DNA of 6,236 nucleotides from assembly GCA_900542125.1 (NCBI GenBank), contig UQMO01000085.1:1-6236 (forward strand), read 5' to 3'. Below are positions 1-5,598 of the stretch, one piece after another (position 1 is the stretch's first letter; each line of letters begins with the position of its first letter). The translations under genes and the position numbers were made by a program. Source of the DNA: an uncultured Collinsella sp. (GTDB lineage Bacteria > Actinomycetota > Coriobacteriia > Coriobacteriales > Coriobacteriaceae). A model generated the notes under the pieces. That model did no database searches and was not told the DNA's origin. It saw nothing but the letters and a program-made list of their open reading frames with translations.

Positions 1-51
1 AGATCTCCACCTAAGCCTTCGTCGGCAGCGTCAGATGTGTATAAGAGACAG
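1..51 (+). other. Untrimmed Illumina Nextera adapter (sequencing artefact, not genomic)
   Basis: Bases 1-10 match the end of the P5 oligo (AGATCTACAC) with one mismatch at base 7. Bases 11-18 (CTAAGCCT) match the Nextera i5 index S508. Bases 19-32 are TCGTCGGCAGCGTC, and bases 33-51 are the 19-base Tn5 mosaic end. The order P5, index, read-1 primer, mosaic end is exactly that of a Nextera library molecule, so the genomic insert begins at base 52. Open frames that start here give the known artefact N-termini MYKRQ and MCIRDS, and LSLIHI as a C-terminus on the other strand. No biological start, promoter or transposon should be inferred from this stretch. Confidence 0.97.
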
Positions 52-1179
52 CTCGACGAGCCCACGAACCACCTGGACGCCGAGTCGATCCTGTGGCTCG
101 AGCACTTCCTGCACAACTACCAGGGCGCGGTGCTTGCCGTCACACACGATCGCTACTTCCTGGATAACGTTGCCGAGTGGATCTGCGAGGTCGACCGCGG
201 TCACCTTTATCCCTACAAGGGCAACTACTCCACGTATCTGGAGACCAAGGCCGCCCGTATCGAGGCACAGGGCAACCGCGACGCCAAGCTCGCCAAGCGC
301 ATGGAGGCCGAGCTCGAGTGGGTGCGCAGCTCGCCCAAGGCCCGTCAGGCCAAGAACAAGGCCCGTCTGGCTCGCTATGAGGAGATGGAGGCCGAGGCCC
401 GCGCAAGCCAGAAGCTCGACTGGACCGACATCCGCATCCCTGTGGGCCCGCGTTTGGGCAACAAGGTGCTCGAGGCTCATCATCTGCACAAGGAGTTCGA
501 TGGCCGCGTGCTCATCGATGACCTTTCGTTCACCCTGCCGCGCAACGGCATCGTGGGTGTCATCGGCCCCAACGGCGTGGGCAAGACTACGCTCTTCAAG
601 ACGATTGTGGGTCTGGAGACGCTGACTTCGGGCGAGCTCGAGGTGGGCGAGACCGTCAAGATTTCTTACATCGACCAGAACCGTTCCGGCATCGACCCCG
701 ATAAGAACCTATGGGAGGTCGTCTCGGACGGCCTGGACCACATGATGGTCGGCGAGACCGAGGTTCCGAGCCGCGCGTACGTGGCGAGCTTTGGCTTTAA
801 GGGCCAGGACCAGCAGAAGCGCGCCGGCGTACTCTCCGGTGGCGAGCGCAACCGTCTGAACTTGGCGCTCACGCTCAAGCAGGGCGGCAACCTGCTGCTC
901 CTCGACGAGCCCACGAACGACCTCGACGTCGAGACGCTGTCCTCGCTCGAAGCGGCGCTGCTCGAGTTCCCGGGCTGCTCGGTGGTCATTAGCCACGACC
1001 GTATGTTCCTGGACCGCGTCGCCACGCACATTCTGGCGTGGGAGGGCACCGACGAGAATCCGGGCAACTGGTATTGGTTCGAGGGCAACTTCGAGGCCTA
1101 TCAGGCCAACCGTATCGAGCGCCTGGGCGAGGACGCAGCCCAGCCGCATCGTATTCACCGCAAGCTGACGCGCGACTAG
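52..1179 (+). CDS. ettA: Energy-dependent translational throttle protein EttA (ABC-F ATPase), 5'-truncated
   Basis: EttA is a cytosolic ABC-F ATPase that binds the ribosomal E site and gates the first peptide bond according to the ATP/ADP ratio. The 375 residues seen are about two thirds of the usual ~555. The fragment opens at the Walker B/D-loop of the first nucleotide-binding domain (LDEPTNHLD, residues 1-9), followed by its H-switch (THDR, 31-34). The charged inter-domain linker typical of ABC-F proteins spans about 60-120. The second domain is complete: Walker A GPNGVGKTT (172-180), signature LSGGE (261-265), Walker B LLLLDEP (281-287), H-switch SHDR (314-317). The EttA-like tail includes FEGNF and ends PHRIHRKLTRD. 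The first Walker A, signature and arm are missing because the contig begins here, not through decay. The frame runs upstream into adapter, so a GTG start at 37 is false. A terminator lies 8 bases after the stop. The family call is strong. Confidence 0.95.
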   Translation, partial: LDEPTNHLDAESILWLEHFLHNYQGAVLAVTHDRYFLDNVAEWICEVDRGHLYPYKGNYSTYLETKAARIEAQGNRDAKLAKRMEAELEWVRSSPKARQAKNKARLARYEEMEAEARASQKLDWTDIRIPVGPRLGNKVLEAHHLHKEFDGRVLIDDLSFTLPRNGIVGVIGPNGVGKTTLFKTIVGLETLTSGELEVGETVKISYIDQNRSGIDPDKNLWEVVSDGLDHMMVGETEVPSRAYVASFGFKGQDQQKRAGVLSGGERNRLNLALTLKQGGNLLLLDEPTNDLDVETLSSLEAALLEFPGCSVVISHDRMFLDRVATHILAWEGTDENPGNWYWFEGNFEAYQANRIERLGEDAAQPHRIHRKLTRD

Positions 1180-1187
1180 TAGCAAGT

Positions 1188-1217
1188 AGAAAGGCCGCCA
1201 CCAAGGGCGGCCTTTCT
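1188..1217 (+). terminator. Intrinsic terminator of ettA
   Basis: A perfect 12-bp stem (1188-1199 with 1206-1217, core AAAGGCCGCC/GGCGGCCTTT) has a 6-base loop, and a T-rich tail is built into the 3' arm. It begins 8 bases after the ettA stop codon, so ettA transcription very probably ends here and the following AT-rich genes need their own promoter. Confidence 0.92.
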
Positions 1218-1254
1218 TGTAGCAATTGCACTGCAGCTATGCCCTGGCTGCTGG

Positions 1255-1271
1255 TTTGATTCATAATCAAA
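1255..1271. repeat. Short inverted repeat TTTGATT-CAT-AATCAAA
   Basis: Two perfect 7-base arms are separated by CAT, in the leader between the ettA terminator and the Tat-protein gene. It could be an operator half-site pair or a weak RNA hairpin. No T-tract follows, so it is not an obvious terminator. The rest of the 1218-1459 leader is AT-rich and has only trivially short open frames without ribosome binding sites. Confidence 0.4.
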
Positions 1272-1391
1272 GTCATCTCTTTGGGATTAAAGCCCGTTTT
1301 TGCTATGAGTGATTTTCTAATTCCGTTTAAAACGTAAAGACGCATTGGGTTGCAAGGACATAAGCAAATCGAATTGAAATATAACCAGTGC

Positions 1392-1403
1392 TGTAACGTT
1401 ACA
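1392..1403. promoter_or_regulatory. Perfect 12-bp palindrome TGTAACGTTACA, candidate operator
   Basis: The 12 bases read identically on both strands. The palindrome ends about 10 bases before a -10-like TAGAAT (1414-1419), so it covers the place where a -35 element would lie for the gene starting at 1460. A dimeric repressor or activator bound here would control that promoter. The palindrome is directly visible; its role as an operator is inference, and no regulator gene is present in the window to pair with it. Confidence 0.4.
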
Positions 1404-1411
1404 AAAAAGAT

Positions 1412-1419
1412 TATAGAAT
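1412..1419 (+). promoter_or_regulatory. Candidate -10 element for the Tat-protein/lipoprotein unit
   Basis: TATAGAAT holds two overlapping -10-like hexamers, TATAGA and TAGAAT (5 of 6 to consensus). It lies about 40 bases before the ATG at 1460, a plausible distance. No good -35 is seen at the right spacing; the palindrome at 1392-1403 lies there instead, which would fit an activator-dependent or repressed promoter. The assignment is tentative. Confidence 0.35.
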
Positions 1420-1459
1420 AGGAGTACCTTATAAGTCGCTTCTCTAGAAAGAAGAACAT

Positions 1460-2587
1460 ATGCTTTCGCGTCGTCGTTTTCTGCAACTTGTCGCGTCTTC
1501 AATTGTCGCCTTAGCCGCACGTCCGAAAGAGGTTTTTGCTTCGACGGGCAATATTGATGGTGAGCAGATACAATTTACTTCTGAAATTGCGCAAGAGCTT
1601 GCCGATAAATATATAAAGGGACTCCTCGGCTATTCGTATACGCCTTCTGACCCTATTCCTTTTGTAGATGTTGATGGGTCCCCGCTTGGTTACATTGTTC
1701 CGGTTGTGACATCCAATAGAGCCGCGGGCTATTTGGTTTTAGATGCTTCAGATGATGAAATACTTACGGGATATCGTTTTGGAGACGGCTTAGTCAGCCC
1801 TATGGATCGGGGAGGAGATCTTGGTGTCGAGTCTTATTCTTTCAATAACCCAGTCGTAATGATCAATCCATTCGAATTCGGCGTGCAATCTTTGGACGGT
1901 TCAATAACAACAAATTGCGGAAGAACAATCCCGGCTGTTTCCATAGAAGGACGGCCTGTCGTTTTATCGAATAAACCTTCAAGCTGGAACGATGTTGTAA
2001 TTTACGCAACTCAAATGCAGGATTACACAGTATCTGGATTTCGTTCCATTTCTCAGTTTATGTCATATGATGAAAGCGAGATTAAGAGGCTTACCGCCCA
2101 CTATGCTTGTATGGTGACAGCTTTTTCGAACGTTGCGGAACTGTATGGCATTGCCAATTTATATAGCGACCCTTCGCAATATATGCAGATATGGAATTAC
2201 ACCAATACCCATGCTCTTTCCGATGAAGAACAGACTGTTCCCGGCGTTGTTTTGGGTGGAACGCCGATATCAACCTGTGCAACGGGGTTTACAAATTACT
2301 GCGCAAGCAGAGGAAGTACTCTTATCGCCCGCACTGTCTCCTCTCCGGCTATCGCGAGCATTCAAAATGAGATTAACTCTAATAGACCGAATGTTTTACA
2401 TGCGAGTTTGTACAACGGATCAGCCCATTCTGTAACAGCGGAGGCTTACGCCACACTTACTGGTAAGAAAACTGGAGAGACAAGGCAGATGATTGGCATA
2501 GCGGACGGCTGGAATTCATCTTTATCCTTCCTGAAGTATGATCAGAGCTATTATGCGTGGACTTATGGAACGACTTTTTCGAAGTAG
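1460..2587 (+). CDS. Tat-exported papain-like (C39/C10-like) cysteine protease homologue
   Basis: The 375-residue protein opens with a twin-arginine signal, SRRRFLQ at residues 3-9, then a hydrophobic run and a likely cleavage site after VFA (25-27), so it should be exported folded by Tat. Residues ~35-120 include GYLVLDASDDEILTGYRFGDG, resembling the Spi-like prodomain pattern of C10 (streptopain) peptidases. The C-terminal half shows a papain-like order of candidate catalytic residues: Cys217 in HYACMVTAF, His323 in GSAHSVTAEAY and Asp349 in IADGW, a motif common in C39-like folds. An in-frame stop at 1445 makes ATG 1460 the first possible start; its ribosome binding site (AGAAAGAAG) is weak. 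The next gene, a lipoprotein, overlaps its 3' end. Base composition is AT-richer than the flanking ettA and minus-strand genes, suggesting transfer. Export is well supported; protease activity is inferred from motifs and the substrate is unknown. An inactive, ligand-binding relative is possible. Confidence 0.7.
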   Translation: MLSRRRFLQLVASSIVALAARPKEVFASTGNIDGEQIQFTSEIAQELADKYIKGLLGYSYTPSDPIPFVDVDGSPLGYIVPVVTSNRAAGYLVLDASDDEILTGYRFGDGLVSPMDRGGDLGVESYSFNNPVVMINPFEFGVQSLDGSITTNCGRTIPAVSIEGRPVVLSNKPSSWNDVVIYATQMQDYTVSGFRSISQFMSYDESEIKRLTAHYACMVTAFSNVAELYGIANLYSDPSQYMQIWNYTNTHALSDEEQTVPGVVLGGTPISTCATGFTNYCASRGSTLIARTVSSPAIASIQNEINSNRPNVLHASLYNGSAHSVTAEAYATLTGKKTGETRQMIGIADGWNSSLSFLKYDQSYYAWTYGTTFSK

Positions 2588-2966
2588 GGCGATTCGTCTA
2601 GCTCTGTCTTTGGTGCTGATGGCTTCATTGGTGGGCTGTTCAACAAAGGAAGAGATATCGCGCGGAGGTTCCGGAGAAGTGACTGCGACAGACTCAGGTT
2701 CATTAGAAATAGCTGGCGGGCATGCCGATGTGATGTTACAAGGAAAAGGCGTGCTTAGGTCGATTGATGCTGAAGACGCTGTCTGCTCAATAGAGGATTT
2801 GAAGACAGGTGAAACTGCATCGTACCGTGTTTCAGATAATGCTGCGAATATGATTGAGTCGATACCGATTGGAGCACAAGTTTCTTTTAGGTATTTTGCT
2901 CCGCAACTTGAGGAGGAGCTTGCTTCTCTGGTGTCTATATGTGCTGATGACAGCCAAAAGGTCTGA
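2565..2966 (+). CDS. Small predicted lipoprotein overlapping the Tat-protein gene
   Basis: From ATG 2565 the product is 133 residues: a basic n-region (RLFRSRAIR), a hydrophobic core and the lipobox LVGC with Cys25, so it should be processed by signal peptidase II and anchored on the outer face of the membrane. The mature part (~109 residues) starts with a Ser/Gly/Thr-rich spacer, then a region of alternating hydrophobic residues from about 60 (GKGVLRSIDAEDAV to GAQVSFRYFAPQL) that could be a small beta-barrel; I recognise no family. In-frame ATGs at 2538 and 2553 exist, but they would give an unusually long n-region and also lack a good ribosome binding site. The start lies inside the previous gene (23-base overlap in another frame), which suggests translational coupling and a shared job at the cell surface. 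A terminator follows 4 bases after the stop. Confidence 0.72.
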   Translation: MERLFRSRAIRLALSLVLMASLVGCSTKEEISRGGSGEVTATDSGSLEIAGGHADVMLQGKGVLRSIDAEDAVCSIEDLKTGETASYRVSDNAANMIESIPIGAQVSFRYFAPQLEEELASLVSICADDSQKV

Positions 2967-2970
2967 TTTC

Positions 2971-3010
2971 AAACGGCCCTGGATGGTCAAATGGCTATCC
3001 AGGGCCGTTT
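2971..3010. terminator. Shared terminator between convergent genes
   Basis: A perfect 14-bp stem (2971-2984 AAACGGCCCTGGAT with 2997-3010) carries a 12-base loop and is followed on the plus strand by TTTTG. It fills almost all of the 46 bases between the lipoprotein stop (2964-2966) and the stop of the minus-strand gene (3013-3015). The A-rich start of the 5' arm gives a short T-run on the minus strand too, so it probably works in both directions. Confidence 0.9.
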
Positions 3011-3012
3011 TG

Positions 3013-4320
3013 TCACTCGGCCGGGGCGTTGACCTTGTCGATGACCCAGGCGGCACCGAGGCCACCGGTGGTGTTGTGGCGGATGCGCACAGTGACTTCG
3101 TGGCGCTCGCCGGCCTGCGTGTAGCGCAGGGGGAAGCTTGCGCGGTTTCGCGCGGCCTCGATGGTACCGCGCTCGCGGGCAATCCAGTAGTACTCGCCGA
3201 CGATGCCGAGCGTGTCGGCGCCGTAGGGGAGATAGGTCGACAGCTGGTGCAGAAGCGGGCCGGGGCAGAAGACCTCGGTTGCGAAATCGATGGGGAAGTC
3301 CTCGGGGATGGTCGGAGCTGCGGGTGCAGGGGCCGGTGCTGCAGCGGGAGCCGGAGACGGTGCCGGTGCGGGAATTTGGTCGCAAGCAGCGGCGGGCACG
3401 GATTCGATGACGGGTGCGGGCTCCGGCGTCGAATCCGGCTTGATCGCGGAAGCTGCGGGCTTCACGGTGACGGGCGCGTCTGCGGCTGCAGTTTTAACCT
3501 CAACCTGCGTCACGCTCTCATTCTCGACGCTCGACTTTGCCTCGATGGGCGTGGATGCCATGGTGGTGATGCCGGCGTTGGCGTTCTCGGGGTCATAGAC
3601 GACCGTGAGCGAGATGGCGGGCTGCGGCGTCTCGGGCTCCGGCGTCGACTCGGTAGCGCCTTGATCGGCGGGCTCGTCGGACTGATCGTCCTCGGCCTCG
3701 TTGCCAAAGACATCGCTGTTTTGGAACGCAGGCGTCTCAGGTTGGTTAGCGACTTCTTCGGTTGTCGACTTGGGAGTCTCGTTGAGCTCCGCAGTGGCTT
3801 CCTGCTCGGATATGACTTTGGGATCGGTCGTGGCGGCGATTTCGGTTTCGGCTTCTGCCGTTACCTCAATAGCGACTTCGATCTCTGTCTCGGGCTCGGG
3901 CTCCGGCACAGCTTCAGCCACGGGCTCGGGCTCGGGACGCTTAACGTGCTTGGGGCGCACGGCCTTGAGGTCCTTCTCGCCGCGCTTCTTCTTTTTGTAG
4001 GACTGCTTGTCGCCCTTGGTGGCCTTGGGCTTGTCCTCGCCCTTGGCAAGGGCGGCATCCCATGCCTCGTTGGCGATGACGGTGGCATACAGGCGACCGC
4101 CCTTAAAGACGGTCAGCTTAATGCAGTCATCGAGCTCCTCGAGCAGCTCGCGCGTGGACTCGAAGCCCAGGTCATAAGCGGTCATGTCGCCGGCGGCGAG
4201 CGCCTCCTCGACCTGCGTCATAAACGTTTGCTTGCCGCATCCAATCGCATCGCGCAGCAGGCGATACAGATAGATGTGGTTGCCCAGCGAAAGCGTGGGC
4301 CTAACTATTGTCTTGCTCAT
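3013..4320 (-). CDS. Three-part protein: N-terminal compact domain, Lys patch plus Glu/Pro/Ala linker, C-terminal domain; unknown function
   Basis: The 435-residue protein has no signal peptide or membrane segment and is predicted cytosolic. Residues ~12-92 form a compact domain (LYRLLRDAIGCGKQTFMTQ... GFESTRELLEELDDCIKLTV... GGRLYATVI); its helices followed by a beta-hairpin recall winged-helix or OST-HTH/LOTUS-type nucleic-acid-binding domains, an inference only. Residues ~97-128 are strongly basic (SYKKKKRGEKD). Residues ~129-335 are a low-complexity Glu/Pro/Ala/Thr linker with PEPEPE and APAPAP runs. Residues ~337-435 form a second compact domain (FPIDFATEVFCPGPLLHQLS... EYYWIARERG... NTTGGLGAAWVIDKV) that I do not recognise. 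The start at 4320 has an excellent ribosome binding site (AAAGAGGAGA, 7 bases upstream); an in-frame start 39 bases further up would lie beyond it. A terminator separates it from the upstream minus-strand gene. Confidence 0.85.
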   Translation of the reverse strand: MSKTIVRPTLSLGNHIYLYRLLRDAIGCGKQTFMTQVEEALAAGDMTAYDLGFESTRELLEELDDCIKLTVFKGGRLYATVIANEAWDAALAKGEDKPKATKGDKQSYKKKKRGEKDLKAVRPKHVKRPEPEPVAEAVPEPEPETEIEVAIEVTAEAETEIAATTDPKVISEQEATAELNETPKSTTEEVANQPETPAFQNSDVFGNEAEDDQSDEPADQGATESTPEPETPQPAISLTVVYDPENANAGITTMASTPIEAKSSVENESVTQVEVKTAAADAPVTVKPAASAIKPDSTPEPAPVIESVPAAACDQIPAPAPSPAPAAAPAPAPAAPTIPEDFPIDFATEVFCPGPLLHQLSTYLPYGADTLGIVGEYYWIARERGTIEAARNRASFPLRYTQAGERHEVTVRIRHNTTGGLGAAWVIDKVNAPAE

Positions 4321-4326
4321 GGCAAA

Positions 4327-4336
4327 TCTCCTCTTT
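4327..4336 (-). promoter_or_regulatory. Strong ribosome binding site deciding the start at 4320
   Basis: On the minus strand this reads AAAGAGGAGA, ending 6 bases before the ATG (complement of 4318-4320). It rules out the upstream in-frame start at 4359. Confidence 0.85.
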
Positions 4337-4348
4337 ACACATGTAAAG
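4333..4348. repeat. Inverted repeat CTTTACA-CA-TGTAAAG overlapping the ribosome binding site
   Basis: Two perfect 7-base arms are separated by 2 bases. The gene-proximal arm shares 4 bases with the ribosome binding site of the gene at 3013-4320, and a -10-like element sits just upstream on the minus strand. It could be an operator near the transcription start. A 2-base loop is too tight for a stable RNA hairpin without opening part of the stem, so a protein-binding site is the likelier reading. The symmetry is seen directly; the role is inferred. Confidence 0.45.
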
Positions 4349-4349
4349 C

Positions 4350-4358
4350 ATCTTACCA
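4350..4358 (-). promoter_or_regulatory. Candidate extended -10 element (TGGTAAGAT) for the gene at 3013-4320
   Basis: On the minus strand TGGTAAGAT has the extended TGn motif and a 4-of-6 hexamer. It lies 29 bases upstream of the ATG, placing transcription start within the inverted repeat at 4333-4348. No convincing -35 is seen, so confidence is low. Because a terminator lies upstream at 4393-4426, some promoter is expected in this short gap. Confidence 0.35.
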
Positions 4359-4392
4359 TCGCATAGCGTTCGCCATGGCGGCGCCCAAGGCA

Positions 4393-4426
4393 AACGGGCG
4401 CGAACCGTTGTCGATTCGCGCCCGTT
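4393..4426 (-). terminator. Terminator of the membrane-protein gene
   Basis: A perfect 12-bp GC-rich stem (4393-4404 AACGGGCGCGAA with 4415-4426) has a 10-base loop, about 34 bases beyond the stop of the minus-strand gene at 4461. The T-run on the minus strand is short (CGTTTG), so termination may be less efficient than at the other two terminators. It makes the two minus-strand genes separate transcription units, at least in part. Confidence 0.8.
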
Positions 4427-4460
4427 GTACAGGTCGGTTATCTATGAGAGACAAATGTGC

Positions 4461-5423
4461 TTAGTTGCCCGATGCCGTGCCTTGGCTCGAGTTGTCAGAT
4501 GCCGTGCCGGACGCGGTTCCGCTCGAGCTGTTCGAGCTGTTGACGTTGCTGCTGTCTGCTGTGCCCGTTCCCGAAGCGGTGTCGCTCGTCTGGCCGCCCG
4601 TGCTTGGCTGCGAACCGTCAGTCGTTTGGCTTGAGTCGGTCGTGCCGGATGGCGTGCCACTGTTGGCCGTAGAGGAATCGGCGCCCTGCGATTGGTTTTG
4701 GGTATTCGAGGACGAATCGGTAGAGGTGGAACTGTCTTGCGTGTCGTCCATTTGCGTCTGCTGATCTTGAGACTGGGTGTTGTCATTTGCATCGCTCTCG
4801 GTCGTGCGCGACGAAAGGATTGGCTCGGGGCGCTCGCCCAGACCCTCACCGGCGGTGGTGATAAGGATGGCGCCGGCGCAGGCGATGACCGCGACGATGG
4901 CGATGGCGATCGAGAAGACGATGACCTTCTTTTGCGTCTGACTGCGCTCTGCCGCCGCCTTGGCGCGCAGGCTGTCGGGAGCAACGCGCGCCGTGGTCGC
5001 GCGCCCCGCAATCTGGCGCATCTCCTGCGTAGTCGCGGCGCCGCCCAGGTGCTCCTCGGCATTAAACTCAACGGGCTCGTAGGCGCCGGCGGGGTAGTCG
5101 ACGGCGGCGTGCGTACCTTTGATGGCTTCGGCGCTGGCAGAGATAAAGTGGCGGTAGACCTGCGATGACACAACGGTGATGACCGAGCTCACGGCGGCGC
5201 CAATTACTGAACCAGCGATGCCAATCTTGGAAGCAAGCGCGACACTTGTGGCGGCGGCTGCGGCGCCAGCGATGATCTGAGGAATGGAAATGTCATCGAA
5301 CAGGCCCTTTTTGGGCGCGATGGCCATGGTCTGTCCGATGGAATGGTTTTCGTGCACGCCGTTGTTGAGCGCGGCCGGTGTCATGACGCGCGTGCGCGGC
5401 GCGTCGGTGTACTTGGTTGTCAT
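4461..5423 (-). CDS. Membrane protein with Ala/Gly-rich hydrophobic region and long Ser/Thr-rich tail; unknown function
   Basis: The 320-residue product has a short polar N-terminus, then an Ala/Gly-rich hydrophobic region at residues ~48-88 (IPQIIAGAAAAATSVALASKIGIAGSV split by Lys66) that may be a glycine-zipper-like membrane hairpin. Residues ~90-164 are hydrophilic, with a basic stretch before a clear transmembrane helix at ~166-190 (VIVFSIAIAIVAVIACAGAIL). Residues ~196-320 are low-complexity, rich in Ser, Thr, Asp, Gln and Asn, with repeated GTASG-type units at the end. The positive-inside rule (RSQTQKK before the last helix) puts the tail outside, where it could reach through the cell wall. 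There is no LPXTG sorting signal. The start at 5423 is chosen for its ribosome binding site; longer in-frame starts lack one. It has its own terminator. I do not recognise the family. Confidence 0.82.
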   Translation of the reverse strand: MTTKYTDAPRTRVMTPAALNNGVHENHSIGQTMAIAPKKGLFDDISIPQIIAGAAAAATSVALASKIGIAGSVIGAAVSSVITVVSSQVYRHFISASAEAIKGTHAAVDYPAGAYEPVEFNAEEHLGGAATTQEMRQIAGRATTARVAPDSLRAKAAAERSQTQKKVIVFSIAIAIVAVIACAGAILITTAGEGLGERPEPILSSRTTESDANDNTQSQDQQTQMDDTQDSSTSTDSSSNTQNQSQGADSSTANSGTPSGTTDSSQTTDGSQPSTGGQTSDTASGTGTADSSNVNSSNSSSGTASGTASDNSSQGTASGN

Positions 5424-5429
5424 ACGGGG

Positions 5430-5436
5430 TCCTCCC
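5430..5436 (-). promoter_or_regulatory. Ribosome binding site deciding the start at 5423
   Basis: On the minus strand the site reads GGGAGGA and ends 6 bases before ATG 5421-5423. It rejects the in-frame ATGs at 5459 and 5552, which have no such site. Confidence 0.8.
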
Positions 5437-5583
5437 GGTGTAAATCTGCTTCGTTTCATGTAGCCATCAGGGTACCCACCAGATGTGAATCGTACGTGAC
5501 ATTTAACAGATACCATCAACTCATCAAGGGGGGCTTGCTGTCTTTGGTGCAATAGCTTGATGCTAAACTGGATTTACGATTGT
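5437..5583. promoter_or_regulatory. Divergent intergenic region between the membrane-protein gene and the 79-residue protein gene
   Basis: About 150 bases carry the promoters for both directions. On the plus strand an extended -10-like TGCTAAACT (5561-5569) lies about 30 bases before ATG 5599, without a good -35. On the minus strand TTGATG followed after 16 bases by TAAATG is a weak candidate. A short direct repeat CATCAA-CT-CATCAA (about 5513-5526) and a run of six G (5527-5532) are seen. No gene or RNA is supported here. Confidence 0.35.
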
Positions 5584-5590
5584 GAGGTGG
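5584..5590 (+). promoter_or_regulatory. Ribosome binding site deciding the start at 5599
   Basis: GAGGTGG lies 8 bases before ATG 5599 (and 5 before an alternative GTG at 5596). Because the upstream TTG/ATG pair at 5557-5562 lacks any such site and overlaps the likely -10, the shorter protein is preferred. Confidence 0.7.
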
Positions 5591-5598
5591 TTTACGTG

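Noticed and set aside
37..51. GTG start giving MYKRQ as the N-terminus of the ABC-F protein, or ATG giving MCIRDS in another frame
   Set aside because: Both are translations of the Nextera mosaic end, a known contamination signature.
33..51. A Tn5 mosaic end suggesting a genomic transposon
   Set aside because: It is preceded by the read-1 primer, an i5 index and a P5 tail, so it belongs to the library adapter.
1283..1300. GGGATTAAAGCCC followed by five T as a second terminator
   Set aside because: The stem is only three or four base pairs, too weak for termination, and a strong terminator already lies at 1188-1217.
1305..1337. A 10-codon open frame (MSDFLIPFKT) in the leader as a leader peptide
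   Set aside because: It has no ribosome binding site and no attenuator-like structure after it.
989..1520. Minus-strand open frames across the ettA end and leader
   Set aside because: They are antisense to ettA or to the Tat signal, cross the terminator hairpin, and lack ribosome binding sites and recognisable domains.
2854..4464. A 536-codon plus-strand open frame antisense to the minus-strand gene
   Set aside because: Its product is a Gly/Arg/Leu/Cys-rich low-complexity string typical of the antisense of a GC-rich gene. It runs through two terminators and has no ribosome binding site, while the opposite strand has a strong one and a sensible domain layout.
4442..5173. Arg/Pro/Ser-rich 243-codon minus-strand frame within the membrane-protein gene
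   Set aside because: It is a frame-shifted shadow of that gene; its composition is an artefact of the Ser/Thr-rich repeats.
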